Below are positions 52,291 to 60,376 of a stretch of 64,000 nt of DNA, piece by piece. The position numbers were made by a program, and so were the translations under genes. The stretch is from Bacteroidales bacterium (GTDB lineage Bacteria > Bacteroidota > Bacteroidia > Bacteroidales > WCHB1-69). The DNA is taken from positions 1-64,000 of the forward strand of contig JAFZIP010000007.1 in assembly GCA_017554325.1 (NCBI GenBank). The letters are read 5' to 3'. A model generated the notes under the pieces. It was not told where the DNA came from. It saw only the letters and a list, made by a program, of their open reading frames with translations, and searched no databases. The first letter of the stretch is position 1. Every line of letters starts with the position of its first letter.

Positions 52291-54114
52291 TTAGTAAATG
52301 TAAATTTCCATTGGCATTCTGGCCTGCACGCCCTCTTGGCTCATCAGTTGCTCCAGTCCTTCGTAAGTGAAGTAGAGACGCCCCAATTTGGCTCTCAAAG
52401 CAGCATTCACCTCATCTTCTTGACTAAATATCATCGTGAACCAGTCTTGCTGTTTGGGATAATAGGCTAAAGAGTAGTTTGAAATATTGGCCAGTTGAGC
52501 AGCTTTGGTGATGGCGTCGTTCAGGGATCCGAGCTTGTCCACAAGCCCGATCTTGATGGCATCCGCACCGGCCCACACGCGGCCTTGCCCGATGCTATCT
52601 ACCTGTGCCACGGTCATTTTACGACCATCCGCCACACGTTTGGTGAAGGTGGCATAGATGTCTTCCACCGAGTTCTTCATCACGGCCAGCTCGGTTTCGT
52701 CCAAAGGGCGGAAACCAGTGCCATAATCCGCATGATTGTTGGTTTTCACACCGTCAATGGTAATGCCTAATTTGTTCTTGAGGGTGTTCTGGAAAGACGG
52801 GATCATGCCGAATACGCCGATAGAACCGGTCAGTGTATTGGGTTGAGCGATGATATAATTGGAATTGCAGGCGATGTAATAACCGCCGGAAGCCGCGTAG
52901 TCGCCCATGGAGGTGACCACCACCTTGCCAGCTTTCTTGGCATTCTCAATCTCTTTCCAGATGTTCTCAGATGCCAAAGCACTTCCTCCAGGAGAGTTGA
53001 TTCTCAATACGATAGCCTTTACATCCTTGTCCTTATAAGCTTTTTTGAATTCTTTGATAAAGCTTTCGGAATAGATGCCGCGGCTGTTGTCGCCTTTGCC
53101 ATCGTTGATCTGCCCCACGGCATACACGACTGCAATCTTTTCAGAAGCTTTTTTGTTGCTGTTCTGGATGGTTTTTTTGTATTTGTCAATGGTGACGATG
53201 TTGAGATTGTCGTCCTCGCTGATGTTGAGTTTGGATTTCAGCATTTTTTCGATGTCGCAAGGATATCCGAGTTGATCTACCAGCTTCAATCTCAAGGCAT
53301 CCTTGGGCATGGCGCATAGCAGATTGTCCGCGATGGCGTTCAGACTGTCGGCCGGAATGTTGCGAGAGGCGGAGATGTCGCTGATGAACACATTCCATAA
53401 CGTGTTGGTCAGCAGAGTCAGCTGCTCGCGATTGGCCTCGCTCATCTTATCCAGAACATACGGCTCAACCGCACTCTTGAATTGTCCATGGCGTACCACT
53501 TGCACATCTACATCCAGTTTGTCGATGAGACCTTTGTAGAACATGATTTGCATGGCGTAACCTTTGAAATCCAAGGAACCAACAGGATTGAGGATGATTT
53601 TGTCGGCCACAGATGCCAGATAATAGCCGTTTTGGGCGAACACATCGCTGTAGGCGTAAATGAACTTGCCGGATTTCTTGAATTCAAGCAGAGCATCGTG
53701 AATCTCCTTAACGGTCGCGGGAGAGGCGGACACAGTGGCGGAGTTGATATAGATGCCTTTGATTTTGGGATCGGATGCGGCATTCTTGATGGAGGCCAGA
53801 ATATCGTCCAGTCCGATTTGTGCGTTGTAGGAGTTGAACTTGTCAAACGGAGATTCGACAGCCCGTTCGGCTACCCCTTGGGTCAGATTGATTTTCAGAA
53901 TGCTGTTGTCTTTAACACTTACACTCTCCAAGTTTGCGGAGGATAATGTGGAAATCATACTGATAAGTATCCATGTGTACAACGTAGAAACCACTACAAT
54001 GGAAAAGAAGAATCCCAGCATGGATCCAAGTACTACCCGCCAGAATTTCCTTGCGCGGGATTCCGGTTTGACTGTAATAGGCTGGAGTTGATTGTTTAAT
54101 TCGTTGTCATTCAT
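52291..54114 (-). CDS. sppA: Signal peptide peptidase SppA, 67K type
   Basis: About 607 residues from ATG 54112-54114, 19 bp after the preceding stop; the longer frame (to 54246) lies inside the previous gene. It has one N-terminal membrane helix (VVLGSMLGFFFSIVVVSTLY) and two S49 domains. The second carries the serine region RINSPGGSALASENIW with GDYAASGGYYIAC; the first carries YSDVFAQNGYYLASVADKII, where the catalytic lysine is expected in the family (ESAVE..-like region). SppA is a membrane-bound protease that degrades signal peptides and regulates membrane quality. Confidence 0.93.
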   Translation of the reverse strand: MNDNELNNQLQPITVKPESRARKFWRVVLGSMLGFFFSIVVVSTLYTWILISMISTLSSANLESVSVKDNSILKINLTQGVAERAVESPFDKFNSYNAQIGLDDILASIKNAASDPKIKGIYINSATVSASPATVKEIHDALLEFKKSGKFIYAYSDVFAQNGYYLASVADKIILNPVGSLDFKGYAMQIMFYKGLIDKLDVDVQVVRHGQFKSAVEPYVLDKMSEANREQLTLLTNTLWNVFISDISASRNIPADSLNAIADNLLCAMPKDALRLKLVDQLGYPCDIEKMLKSKLNISEDDNLNIVTIDKYKKTIQNSNKKASEKIAVVYAVGQINDGKGDNSRGIYSESFIKEFKKAYKDKDVKAIVLRINSPGGSALASENIWKEIENAKKAGKVVVTSMGDYAASGGYYIACNSNYIIAQPNTLTGSIGVFGMIPSFQNTLKNKLGITIDGVKTNNHADYGTGFRPLDETELAVMKNSVEDIYATFTKRVADGRKMTVAQVDSIGQGRVWAGADAIKIGLVDKLGSLNDAITKAAQLANISNYSLAYYPKQQDWFTMIFSQEDEVNAALRAKLGRLYFTYEGLEQLMSQEGVQARMPMEIYIY

Positions 54115-54133
54115 ATTGATAAGATTTAATAAT

Positions 54134-55411
54134 TTATCTGAAGAAATGTCTGAGTTTGCTCCTGCAACCGCCTTTGAAGAAGGAGATATATTCCATAAAA
54201 ACATCTGTGGCGTTGTCAAGTTTCGGCAGTCCGAATTGTGTGCCAATGTTGGAGAACAGTTTGATATTGTTCACGGCAATAGGGCAGGTGGCGTCGGCCT
54301 TGCTGGTGTGTGCGGCGCGCGCCGAATCGGTGAAAGTGCCGTCGCATTCCTCAGGCATTGATGCCGGCAAAATCAGATCGAAGGCTTCAGGCTTGTCGTC
54401 CCAATATGCAGTTTGCAGCACACTCCAGGAGCAATGTTTTGCGGTCTCCATGATGTCTTGGGGGGTATCTGCGCCCGTGGCGTTGAACAGATAGCACTGG
54501 TCAAAGTCGTGGGTGGCGATGTGTGTGGATAGGTCAAGGCTGGCCGTGTGCGCGGGCTGGCCGTACAGTTCCTCCATCAGTTGGCGATTACCGTCGTCAA
54601 AAGGCTCCCCGCCGACACAGATGTCTGGAAACAAGCCCATGTCGAACAGCCCTTGCGAGTTCAGTTCGGCCTTCAGACAGAGGAATCCGGAGGATGGCTT
54701 GGCTTGGATGTCCAGTAACATACACAGGTTTTCAAGCTCTATTACGCCGCGTTTGTCCAGAAAACGTTCCCACATCACAAACACGGGCGCTTCGTCACGC
54801 AGCAGTTGTTCCGCAAACGCCCGAATTTCTTCTTCGGTCAGTTGGTTGGAAGCCAGCAGCTGTGTGCCATCATCCATCAGGATTTGCTTCTTGTATGCTT
54901 CGAAATTTTTTCCCAATCCTTGCACGTAAATGCCTTTGGCCAGGTCGTTGCGCAGGATATACTGGTTGATGCAGCGGAAGAAGTCGCCGAAATTCCGGAT
55001 GTTGAGGTGCCCCGGCGTGTTGAAATCATATCGCGAGGTGTTGGGACAAGCTTCCATGATCTCCAAAGCTGTCTTTTGTGAAAGAGCATTGGATTGTGGG
55101 TCAAGGAGCGTGTAAAATTTTCCTGCACCAAACAACTCGGCAAAGGGCACGATGTCGTTCTTGTCGATGAAAAAAGAGGTCCCTCGTTTGTAGTAATCAA
55201 AGGAGCCGATGGCGTTGGTGCGTAAGCCTGTGCGAGCAACACGTTGAATAAGATACAACTCTTCGTTGGAATAATCGCCGGAGGCCATGACCAAGGTGCG
55301 GTTGTTGTCCGTCAGTTTGCTGTGTGCAGCAATCTGTTCGTAAGCTTCTTCGAACGAGATGGTCTGGAATTGTCCGTCGGTTTTGAGAAGAGGTTGTAGA
55401 AGTCTGTGCAT
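54134..55411 (-). CDS. Molybdopterin-oxidoreductase-like protein lacking the Fe-S domain
   Basis: A 425-residue protein. Its first residues, RLLQPLLKTDGQFQTISFEEAYEQIA, correspond to the point in molybdopterin oxidoreductases (RLxxPLxR...SWDEAL) that normally follows an N-terminal 4Fe-4S domain with CxxC. Here that domain is absent and the upstream gene (gldA) stops 3 bp before, so it was not merely missed. The C-terminal half (LFNATGADTPQDIMETAKHC, VLQTAYWDDKPEAFDLILPA) resembles the large subunit fold, as in NuoG-like proteins that also carry no cofactor. Truncated and probably inactive as a redox enzyme, or a structural subunit. Function unclear. Confidence 0.6.
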   Translation of the reverse strand: MHRLLQPLLKTDGQFQTISFEEAYEQIAAHSKLTDNNRTLVMASGDYSNEELYLIQRVARTGLRTNAIGSFDYYKRGTSFFIDKNDIVPFAELFGAGKFYTLLDPQSNALSQKTALEIMEACPNTSRYDFNTPGHLNIRNFGDFFRCINQYILRNDLAKGIYVQGLGKNFEAYKKQILMDDGTQLLASNQLTEEEIRAFAEQLLRDEAPVFVMWERFLDKRGVIELENLCMLLDIQAKPSSGFLCLKAELNSQGLFDMGLFPDICVGGEPFDDGNRQLMEELYGQPAHTASLDLSTHIATHDFDQCYLFNATGADTPQDIMETAKHCSWSVLQTAYWDDKPEAFDLILPASMPEECDGTFTDSARAAHTSKADATCPIAVNNIKLFSNIGTQFGLPKLDNATDVFMEYISFFKGGCRSKLRHFFR

Positions 55412-55414
55412 AGG

Positions 55415-56161
55415 CTATTTTTTTTGCGTCAAAGCCTGGAAAATCTCTTCCATGCCCAAGGCGTTCAGTTCGGAGGCGTGTTTCAGGCCAAGTTTCTCGG
55501 CTATGGTAGGTAGTTCGCGCACCTGCGCGTCAGCTACCAGTTTGCCTTTGTTGATGATGATGACATGGTCGCACATGGCCTGCACTTCCTGCATGATATG
55601 GGTGGAAAGCAACACAGTGCGGTTTTTGCCATAAGAGCGGATGAGTTCGCGTATCTCGATGAGTTGGTTTGGATCCAAACCGGTGGTGGGCTCGTCAAGA
55701 ATCAGCACTTCAGGGTCATGGATGAGTGCTTGCGCGATGCCCACACGCTGCTTGAAGCCGCGCGACAGAGCCCCGATTTTTTTGTGTTCCTCGGGTGTGA
55801 GCCCTGTCTTCTCTATAATGTTGGCCACCTTGCTCTTAACGTCTGACAAATGGTGCACGCCTGCGATGAACTCCAGAAACTCTTTCACATACATGTCATA
55901 ATAAAGCGGGTTGGCCTCGGAAAGATAACCGATTCTCTTTCTTAATTCCAATGAATCTTTCCAGATGTCCAGACCGCAAACCGATACTTTTCCCTGGGTG
56001 GGTGGGATTAGGCAAGTGATGATTTTCATCATGGTGGTCTTGCCGGCACCGTTGGGCCCTAAGAATCCTACAATCTCACCTTTTTTGGCTTCGAAACTAA
56101 CGTCATCCAAGGCGTATTGTTCGCCAAAGACCTTCGTAACATGTTCTACTAATATAGACAT
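55415..56161 (-). CDS. gldA: Gliding-associated ABC transporter ATPase GldA
   Basis: About 248 residues from ATG 56159-56161; the open frame continues to 56275 but that part crosses the promoter. Walker A is GPNGAGKTT, signature is LSRGFKQRVGIAQAL, Walker B is VLILDEPTTGLDP and the switch His is in LLSTHIM. The N-terminus SILVEHVTKVFGEQYALDDV is typical of GldA. It energises the GldAFG transporter; GldF and GldG are encoded at 3339-5880. Here gldA heads a run with a molybdopterin-like gene, sppA, a steroid-reductase-like gene, murF and anmK. Confidence 0.92.
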   Translation of the reverse strand: MSILVEHVTKVFGEQYALDDVSFEAKKGEIVGFLGPNGAGKTTMMKIITCLIPPTQGKVSVCGLDIWKDSLELRKRIGYLSEANPLYYDMYVKEFLEFIAGVHHLSDVKSKVANIIEKTGLTPEEHKKIGALSRGFKQRVGIAQALIHDPEVLILDEPTTGLDPNQLIEIRELIRSYGKNRTVLLSTHIMQEVQAMCDHVIIINKGKLVADAQVRELPTIAEKLGLKHASELNALGMEEIFQALTQKK

Positions 56162-56184
56162 TTTACAATATTTTTTTAAAGCGG

Positions 56185-56192
56185 CAAAGATA
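56185..56192 (-). promoter_or_regulatory. -7 element TATCTTTG for the gldA run
   Basis: Reverse-strand TATCTTTG, 24 bases upstream of the gldA ATG; divergent from the element at 56228. Confidence 0.6.
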
Positions 56193-56227
56193 TAAAAAAA
56201 TGGTGGTAGTAGTGCAGAAAAAATCTT

Positions 56228-56235
56228 TATCTTTG
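56228..56235 (+). promoter_or_regulatory. -7 element TATCTTTG for the EEP-fold gene
   Basis: TATCTTTG, 23 bases before ATG 56259. The two -7 elements of the divergent pair are only 35 bp apart. Confidence 0.6.
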
Positions 56236-56258
56236 CCTCGTTTTTAAACCATGACAAA

Positions 56259-57290
56259 ATGAAAAGGCGTATCATCTTATCTGTTTATGCCCTGTTGGGC
56301 TTTGTTTATCCGAATGCAATAGCGCAACGCGACTCTTGCATGGTCGCATTTTACAATGTTGAAAACCTGTTTCACCCTTCCGACGACTCGCTCACCCGCG
56401 ATGACGACTTCACACCCGAAGGTCTGTACCACTGGAGTTACAAGAAGTACAACAAGAAGATTGCCAATGTGGCCAAGGTGCTGATTGCCATGGGCGAGGG
56501 CAGTCCTCCGGCGCTCGTGGGTCTGGCCGAAATCGAGAATGAGCGAGTGCTCAAAGACCTCTGCTACCGATCGCCGCTCTGTGCTTATGGTTACCGCTAT
56601 GTGCACCATGACTCGCCAGACCGCCGTGGTGTTGATGTAGCCTTGCTCTATCGCGACAGCTTGACCGTCATCCTCCGTGAGCACAAGGTGCCCGTTGTCT
56701 TCCCCTTTGAACCCCAAACCCGCAACCGTGACCTGCTCTACGCACTTGTGCGTTTCCCCTGCGGCGACTCCTTACACATCCTCGTCAACCACTGGACTTC
56801 GCGCTTCGGCGGCTATGCGGCCACCATTCCGAAGCGCAACTATTACGCAGATGTGGCCCGTAGGGTAGTGGATTCCGTGCTGTCAGACAATCCTGCCTCC
56901 AATATCCTGCTGATGGGCGATTTCAATGATTATGCCACGGACGAAAGCATGGAAAAGCATCTTCGCGCCCGAAGATATAGCCCTAGTAACATAGAGGACA
57001 CACTCTTCAATCTGATGTACCATTTTGTAAACCAGAACAATGTCGGCTCCCACAAACATGAGGATTTCTGGGGCTGCCTTGACCAAATCATCGTGTCGCG
57101 TGGACTGCTTTTTGATCAAAATCGGCTTCACATTGCAGGACATTGCCCTCACATCTTTCAAGCTCCTTTTTTGCTGGTGCCAGATGAGAAGTATGGCGGC
57201 GTAAAAACCTATCGCACCTTCCTTGGCCCGCGCTACATAGGCGGTTATGCTGACCATCTGCCGGTATATGTGCTGCTCCGGTGCAATTAA
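56259..57290 (+). CDS. Secreted endonuclease/exonuclease/phosphatase-fold protein
   Basis: A 343-residue protein with a signal peptide (IILSVYALLGFVYPNAIAQ). The EEP fold is shown by FYNVENLFHPSDD (metal-site Asn), GLAEIENERVLKDL (metal Glu), RRGVDVALLY, LHILVNHWTSRFGG, ILLMGDFNDYATDE and the final GGYADHLPVYV (catalytic Asp-His). These match the bacterial endonuclease-like group with exported members. It could act on extracellular nucleic acid or on a phosphodiester lipid; the sequence does not decide. Confidence 0.88.
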   Translation: MKRRIILSVYALLGFVYPNAIAQRDSCMVAFYNVENLFHPSDDSLTRDDDFTPEGLYHWSYKKYNKKIANVAKVLIAMGEGSPPALVGLAEIENERVLKDLCYRSPLCAYGYRYVHHDSPDRRGVDVALLYRDSLTVILREHKVPVVFPFEPQTRNRDLLYALVRFPCGDSLHILVNHWTSRFGGYAATIPKRNYYADVARRVVDSVLSDNPASNILLMGDFNDYATDESMEKHLRARRYSPSNIEDTLFNLMYHFVNQNNVGSHKHEDFWGCLDQIIVSRGLLFDQNRLHIAGHCPHIFQAPFLLVPDEKYGGVKTYRTFLGPRYIGGYADHLPVYVLLRCN

Positions 57291-57307
57291 AAAGTAAGTT
57301 TTCCTTG

Positions 57308-57475
57308 AAAGTCTCGAAGAGACGACCTGCACGAAGTGCAATTAACCCCGCACAAGCGACGTAGTCGCGCAGTGTGTGGGTGTAAAAGAGGCAAAAATGC
57401 CGTCTGAGAGTGAAATGTCCCGCACAAGCGACGTAGTCGCGCAGTGTGTGGGTGTAAAAAGCTGTCTTATAGTAT
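57308..57475. repeat. Palindromic repeat cluster with two near-identical 41-bp copies
   Basis: The gap between the EEP gene and the chromate transporter is filled by small hairpins: GTCTC-GAA-GAGAC, TGCAC-GAA-GTGCA and GCGAC-GTA-GTCGC. A block of about 41 bp starting CCCGCACAAGCGACGTAGTC occurs at 57346-57386 and at 57419-57459, 73 bp apart. The GTCTCGAAGAGAC plus TTAACC pattern is shared with 25450-25517. Confidence 0.85.
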
Positions 57476-58042
57476 CACCCCATACACCAATCCTCCCACG
57501 ACTCCGCTCAACACAATTAGCAAAATGGGACTGACTTTGAACTTGAGGGAGACGACGAACACGGCGGCGAAAATGCTGATGCTTACCCACAATTGCGGTC
57601 CCGCATGGCCAAATGTGTCGGGCGTGACCATCAACAGAGCCGCCGCCGCGATAAGCCCCACAATGACCAGACGGAGCCAAGACATGGCGGCGGCGATGAT
57701 CGGGTTGTCTTTATGCTTCATGAGAAAGCGGCTTACGATGAGCATGAGTATGACAGGCACGAGAATGACCGAAAGGGAAGCAATGAGCGCCCCTACAATA
57801 CCCAACCATTCGGAGTAGCCGGCGTTCACGATGGCCGTGTAGCCAGTATAAGTTGCTGTGTTGATGCCGACGGGCCCTGGCGTGATTTGCGAGGTGGCCA
57901 CGATATCCGCGAACTCCTGGCTCGTGAGCCACCCCTGCTTCTCCACCACTTCATTCTGGATGAGTGCGATAGCGGCCAGTCCCCCGCCGAAAGTGAAGGC
58001 TCCGATTTTCAGGAAAGTCAAAAACAACCGCAGAAATATCAT
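57467..58042 (-). CDS. Chromate transporter family, second half-size subunit
   Basis: A 191-residue membrane protein, one half of a ChrA-type transporter. The half motif is FLKIGAFTFGGGLAAIALIQ followed by GWLTSQEFADIVATSQITPG. It has about six hydrophobic segments (for example IVGALIASLSVILVPVILML). Paired short-chain ChrA proteins act together as an antiporter for chromate or sulfate-like anions; the real substrate here is unknown. It overlaps the upstream half by 4 bp. Confidence 0.9.
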   Translation of the reverse strand: MIFLRLFLTFLKIGAFTFGGGLAAIALIQNEVVEKQGWLTSQEFADIVATSQITPGPVGINTATYTGYTAIVNAGYSEWLGIVGALIASLSVILVPVILMLIVSRFLMKHKDNPIIAAAMSWLRLVIVGLIAAAALLMVTPDTFGHAGPQLWVSISIFAAVFVVSLKFKVSPILLIVLSGVVGGLVYGVIL

Positions 58043-58590
58043 ACCCCCTCCTTTCTTTGCTCTTTATAGTGCCCGTATATGATTCCGGCAGCGAGCGTGA
58101 CGAGTATAATCCAGATAGGCGAAATGCCCAACAGGTAGATGAGTCCGGCGGCAACAATCGGAACCCAGCAGTTGCGCCAGCGGATGCCAGCAGTTTTGGC
58201 CATGTTGAACACTGGTGCCGCGATGAGAGCCACTACGGCGGGACGAATGCCCTTGAAGATGGCCTCGAAAACGTCATTGTCTTTCAAAAACCGGAAACAG
58301 GTGGCAATGCAGAGGATGATGACAATGGGGATGGCGATGTTGCCGATGATGGCGGCCAAGCTGCCCCGGAAACCGCGAAGCCGGTAACCTACATTCGTGG
58401 CCATGTTGACAGCAAAGATGCCAGGCATGGCCTGCGACACCGCTAAGATATCCATGAATGCTTCTCTGTCAATCCATTGGCGACGATTCACAAGCTCCTG
58501 CTCCATCAGCGGTATCATGGCGTACCCGCCCCCAATGGTAAAGGTCCCGATTTTGAAAAACGACCAGAAAAGTTCACGTAACCTTGGCAT
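58039..58590 (-). CDS. Chromate transporter family, first half-size subunit
   Basis: About 183 residues from ATG 58588-58590; the upstream frame reaches over the promoter. Homologous to its partner: FFKIGTFTIGGGYAMIPLME, then WIDREAFMDILAVSQAMPG. Hydrophobic segments include AAIIGNIAIPIVIILCIATC and AAGLIYLLGISPIWIILVTL. The two-gene arrangement, rather than a fused ChrA, is the short-chain type. Divergent from the FAD protein gene. Confidence 0.9.
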   Translation of the reverse strand: MPRLRELFWSFFKIGTFTIGGGYAMIPLMEQELVNRRQWIDREAFMDILAVSQAMPGIFAVNMATNVGYRLRGFRGSLAAIIGNIAIPIVIILCIATCFRFLKDNDVFEAIFKGIRPAVVALIAAPVFNMAKTAGIRWRNCWVPIVAAGLIYLLGISPIWIILVTLAAGIIYGHYKEQRKEGV

Positions 58591-58606
58591 GTCTTGAATT
58601 TGCCTG

Positions 58607-58614
58607 CAAAAATA
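58607..58614 (-). promoter_or_regulatory. -7 element TATTTTTG for the chromate transporter pair
   Basis: Reverse-strand TATTTTTG, 17 bases upstream of ATG 58590. Confidence 0.6.
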
Positions 58615-58656
58615 GTATTTATTCACGAGATGAATCCTCAAATCGGCCGAAAGTGT

Positions 58657-58664
58657 TATTTTTG
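58657..58664 (+). promoter_or_regulatory. -7 element TATTTTTG, nearly leaderless FAD gene
   Basis: TATTTTTG ends 9 bases before ATG 58674, so a transcript starting at the usual distance would have almost no 5' leader. Confidence 0.6.
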
Positions 58665-58673
58665 CCGACCATT

Positions 58674-60245
58674 ATGATACAGTTAAAACTCTCCAATATC
58701 CGAATCCCCGTTTCAGCAAACCCGAATGTGAAAAATGCGGTTTGCCAGCAGTACCACATCCGTCACGAGGATGTCCAGGCCTTCCGCGTGCTCCGTCAGG
58801 CTATTGATGCCCGCAAGAAAAACAAGGTGATGTACGATTACCAGGTGGCCGTTACCTTGCCCGACAGCTATGCCTCTCTTCTGGAAAAAGATGGCGTTTC
58901 GCAATTGAAACCTTCTGTGGAAGTGGAATATCCCCTGTGGAAAGACGACCTCCGCCCCGTGGTGGTCGGCTTCGGGCCCTCTGGCATGTTCGCCGCCCTG
59001 TATCTGGCCCGGTGCCAAGCCAAACCCATCATTTTGGAGAGAGGCGGCAAAATCGAGGACCGCAAACGCGCTGTGGCCGACTTCATGTACACCAAAACAC
59101 TCAACCCTAACTCCAATGTGCAGTTTGGAGAGGGTGGGGCAGGCACATTCTCCGATGGCAAGCTGAACACCAATGTACATAGCGAGTACAATGATTTTGT
59201 ACTCAAGGAATTTCACAAGCACGGTGCCCACGAGGATGTCACCTACATGCAGAACCCGCATGTGGGGACCGATTATCTGGAGAAAGTGGTCCGGAATATG
59301 CGTCTGGAGATTGAATCCTTGGGTGGAGAGTTCCATTTCAATACGACATTTACTGATTTTCATCGGGAGGGGGGTGTGATAGAGCTGGTTTGTGCTCCGG
59401 AGCTCAGAATTCGCACCCATCATGTTTTGTTGGGATTAGGCCACTCGGCCCGCGATACCATCAAGCAACTCCACAAGCGGGGTATGGCCATGGAGGCCAA
59501 GCCGTTTTCCATGGGTGTGCGCATTGAGCACCAGCAGCGACGCATCAACCGGATGCAATATGGCGAGGCGGCGCGGATTCTGCCGCCGGCCTCCTACAAG
59601 GGCGTGGTCCATCTGCCCGAGCGGAGCGTCTATACCTTCTGCATGTGCCCCGGCGGTACGGTCATGGCCTCCGCCAGCGAGCCCAACACTATCGTGACCA
59701 ACGGCATGAGTGAGCGCAACCGCGACAAGGCCAACTCCAATAGCGCCCTATTGGTGAATGTTAACCCAGAAGACTATCTGAAGGACAGTCCGTTGGATGG
59801 ACTGGACTATCAAGAAAAATACGAACGGCTGGCTTTCGAAGTGACTGGTGATTACCGTGCACCCGGCAACTTGGTGGGCGAGTTCCTGCAAGACAAAGTG
59901 GCGCAGATGTACCGTAGTGTAAAGCCCTCCTATCCGCACGGCGTGGCGTTTTGCGACCTCCGTCGCTGTCTGCCCGATTATGTGGTGGACTCTCTGCGCA
60001 AGGCGTTGCCGCTCTTCGACCGCAAGATGCCCGGGTTTGCCGACCCCGACGCAGTGCTCACGGGCGTGGAAACGCGCTCTTCATCACCTGTGCGCATGGT
60101 GCGCGGTGAGGACCGTGTCTGTTCGCTGCCCGGCTTCTACCCCATCGGCGAGGGCGCAGGTTACGCAGGCGGTATCATGAGCGCCGCCATCGATGGTCTG
60201 AAAACGGCCATGTTTCTATTATCTTTGCCAGAGTTGAAATGTTAG
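58674..60245 (+). CDS. FAD-dependent oxidoreductase of the COG2509 type
   Basis: About 523 residues from ATG 58674-58676; the longer frame would begin upstream of the promoter element. N-terminal domain of ~90 residues precedes an FAD-binding site (PVVVGFGPSGMFAALYLA) and the family motif QFGEGGAGTFSDGKLNT. Further features: GLGHSARDTIKQL, VYTFCMCPGGTVMASASEP, TRSSSPVRMVRGED and the C-terminal IGEGAGYAGGIMSAAIDG. This is the uncharacterised FAD dehydrogenase family found in many anaerobes; substrate not known. Cytosolic. Confidence 0.9.
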   Translation: MIQLKLSNIRIPVSANPNVKNAVCQQYHIRHEDVQAFRVLRQAIDARKKNKVMYDYQVAVTLPDSYASLLEKDGVSQLKPSVEVEYPLWKDDLRPVVVGFGPSGMFAALYLARCQAKPIILERGGKIEDRKRAVADFMYTKTLNPNSNVQFGEGGAGTFSDGKLNTNVHSEYNDFVLKEFHKHGAHEDVTYMQNPHVGTDYLEKVVRNMRLEIESLGGEFHFNTTFTDFHREGGVIELVCAPELRIRTHHVLLGLGHSARDTIKQLHKRGMAMEAKPFSMGVRIEHQQRRINRMQYGEAARILPPASYKGVVHLPERSVYTFCMCPGGTVMASASEPNTIVTNGMSERNRDKANSNSALLVNVNPEDYLKDSPLDGLDYQEKYERLAFEVTGDYRAPGNLVGEFLQDKVAQMYRSVKPSYPHGVAFCDLRRCLPDYVVDSLRKALPLFDRKMPGFADPDAVLTGVETRSSSPVRMVRGEDRVCSLPGFYPIGEGAGYAGGIMSAAIDGLKTAMFLLSLPELKC

Positions 60246-60267
60246 CTTCGGCATCGGGATTTTTTTG

Positions 60268-60275
60268 TAATTTTG
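60268..60275 (+). promoter_or_regulatory. -7 element TAATTTTG upstream of the Oar-like gene
   Basis: TAATTTTG fits TAnnTTTG, 102 bases before ATG 60377. A 7-bp-arm inverted repeat (ATAAGGA ... TCCTTAT, about 60288-60310) lies in the leader and might be an operator or terminator-like structure. Confidence 0.4.
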
Positions 60276-60376
60276 GCATCTTGTTAAATAAGGATAATTA
60301 TTTTCCTTATGGTGTTGTATCTTGTTAATATTTAACGATATATATTTCTTTGATATCCTATTGCAACATTTTGATT

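Noticed and set aside
57342..57680. 112-codon minus-strand frame overlapping the chromate transporter end
   Set aside because: Its repeated SFTPTHCATTSLVRG segments are only the translation of the palindromic repeats.
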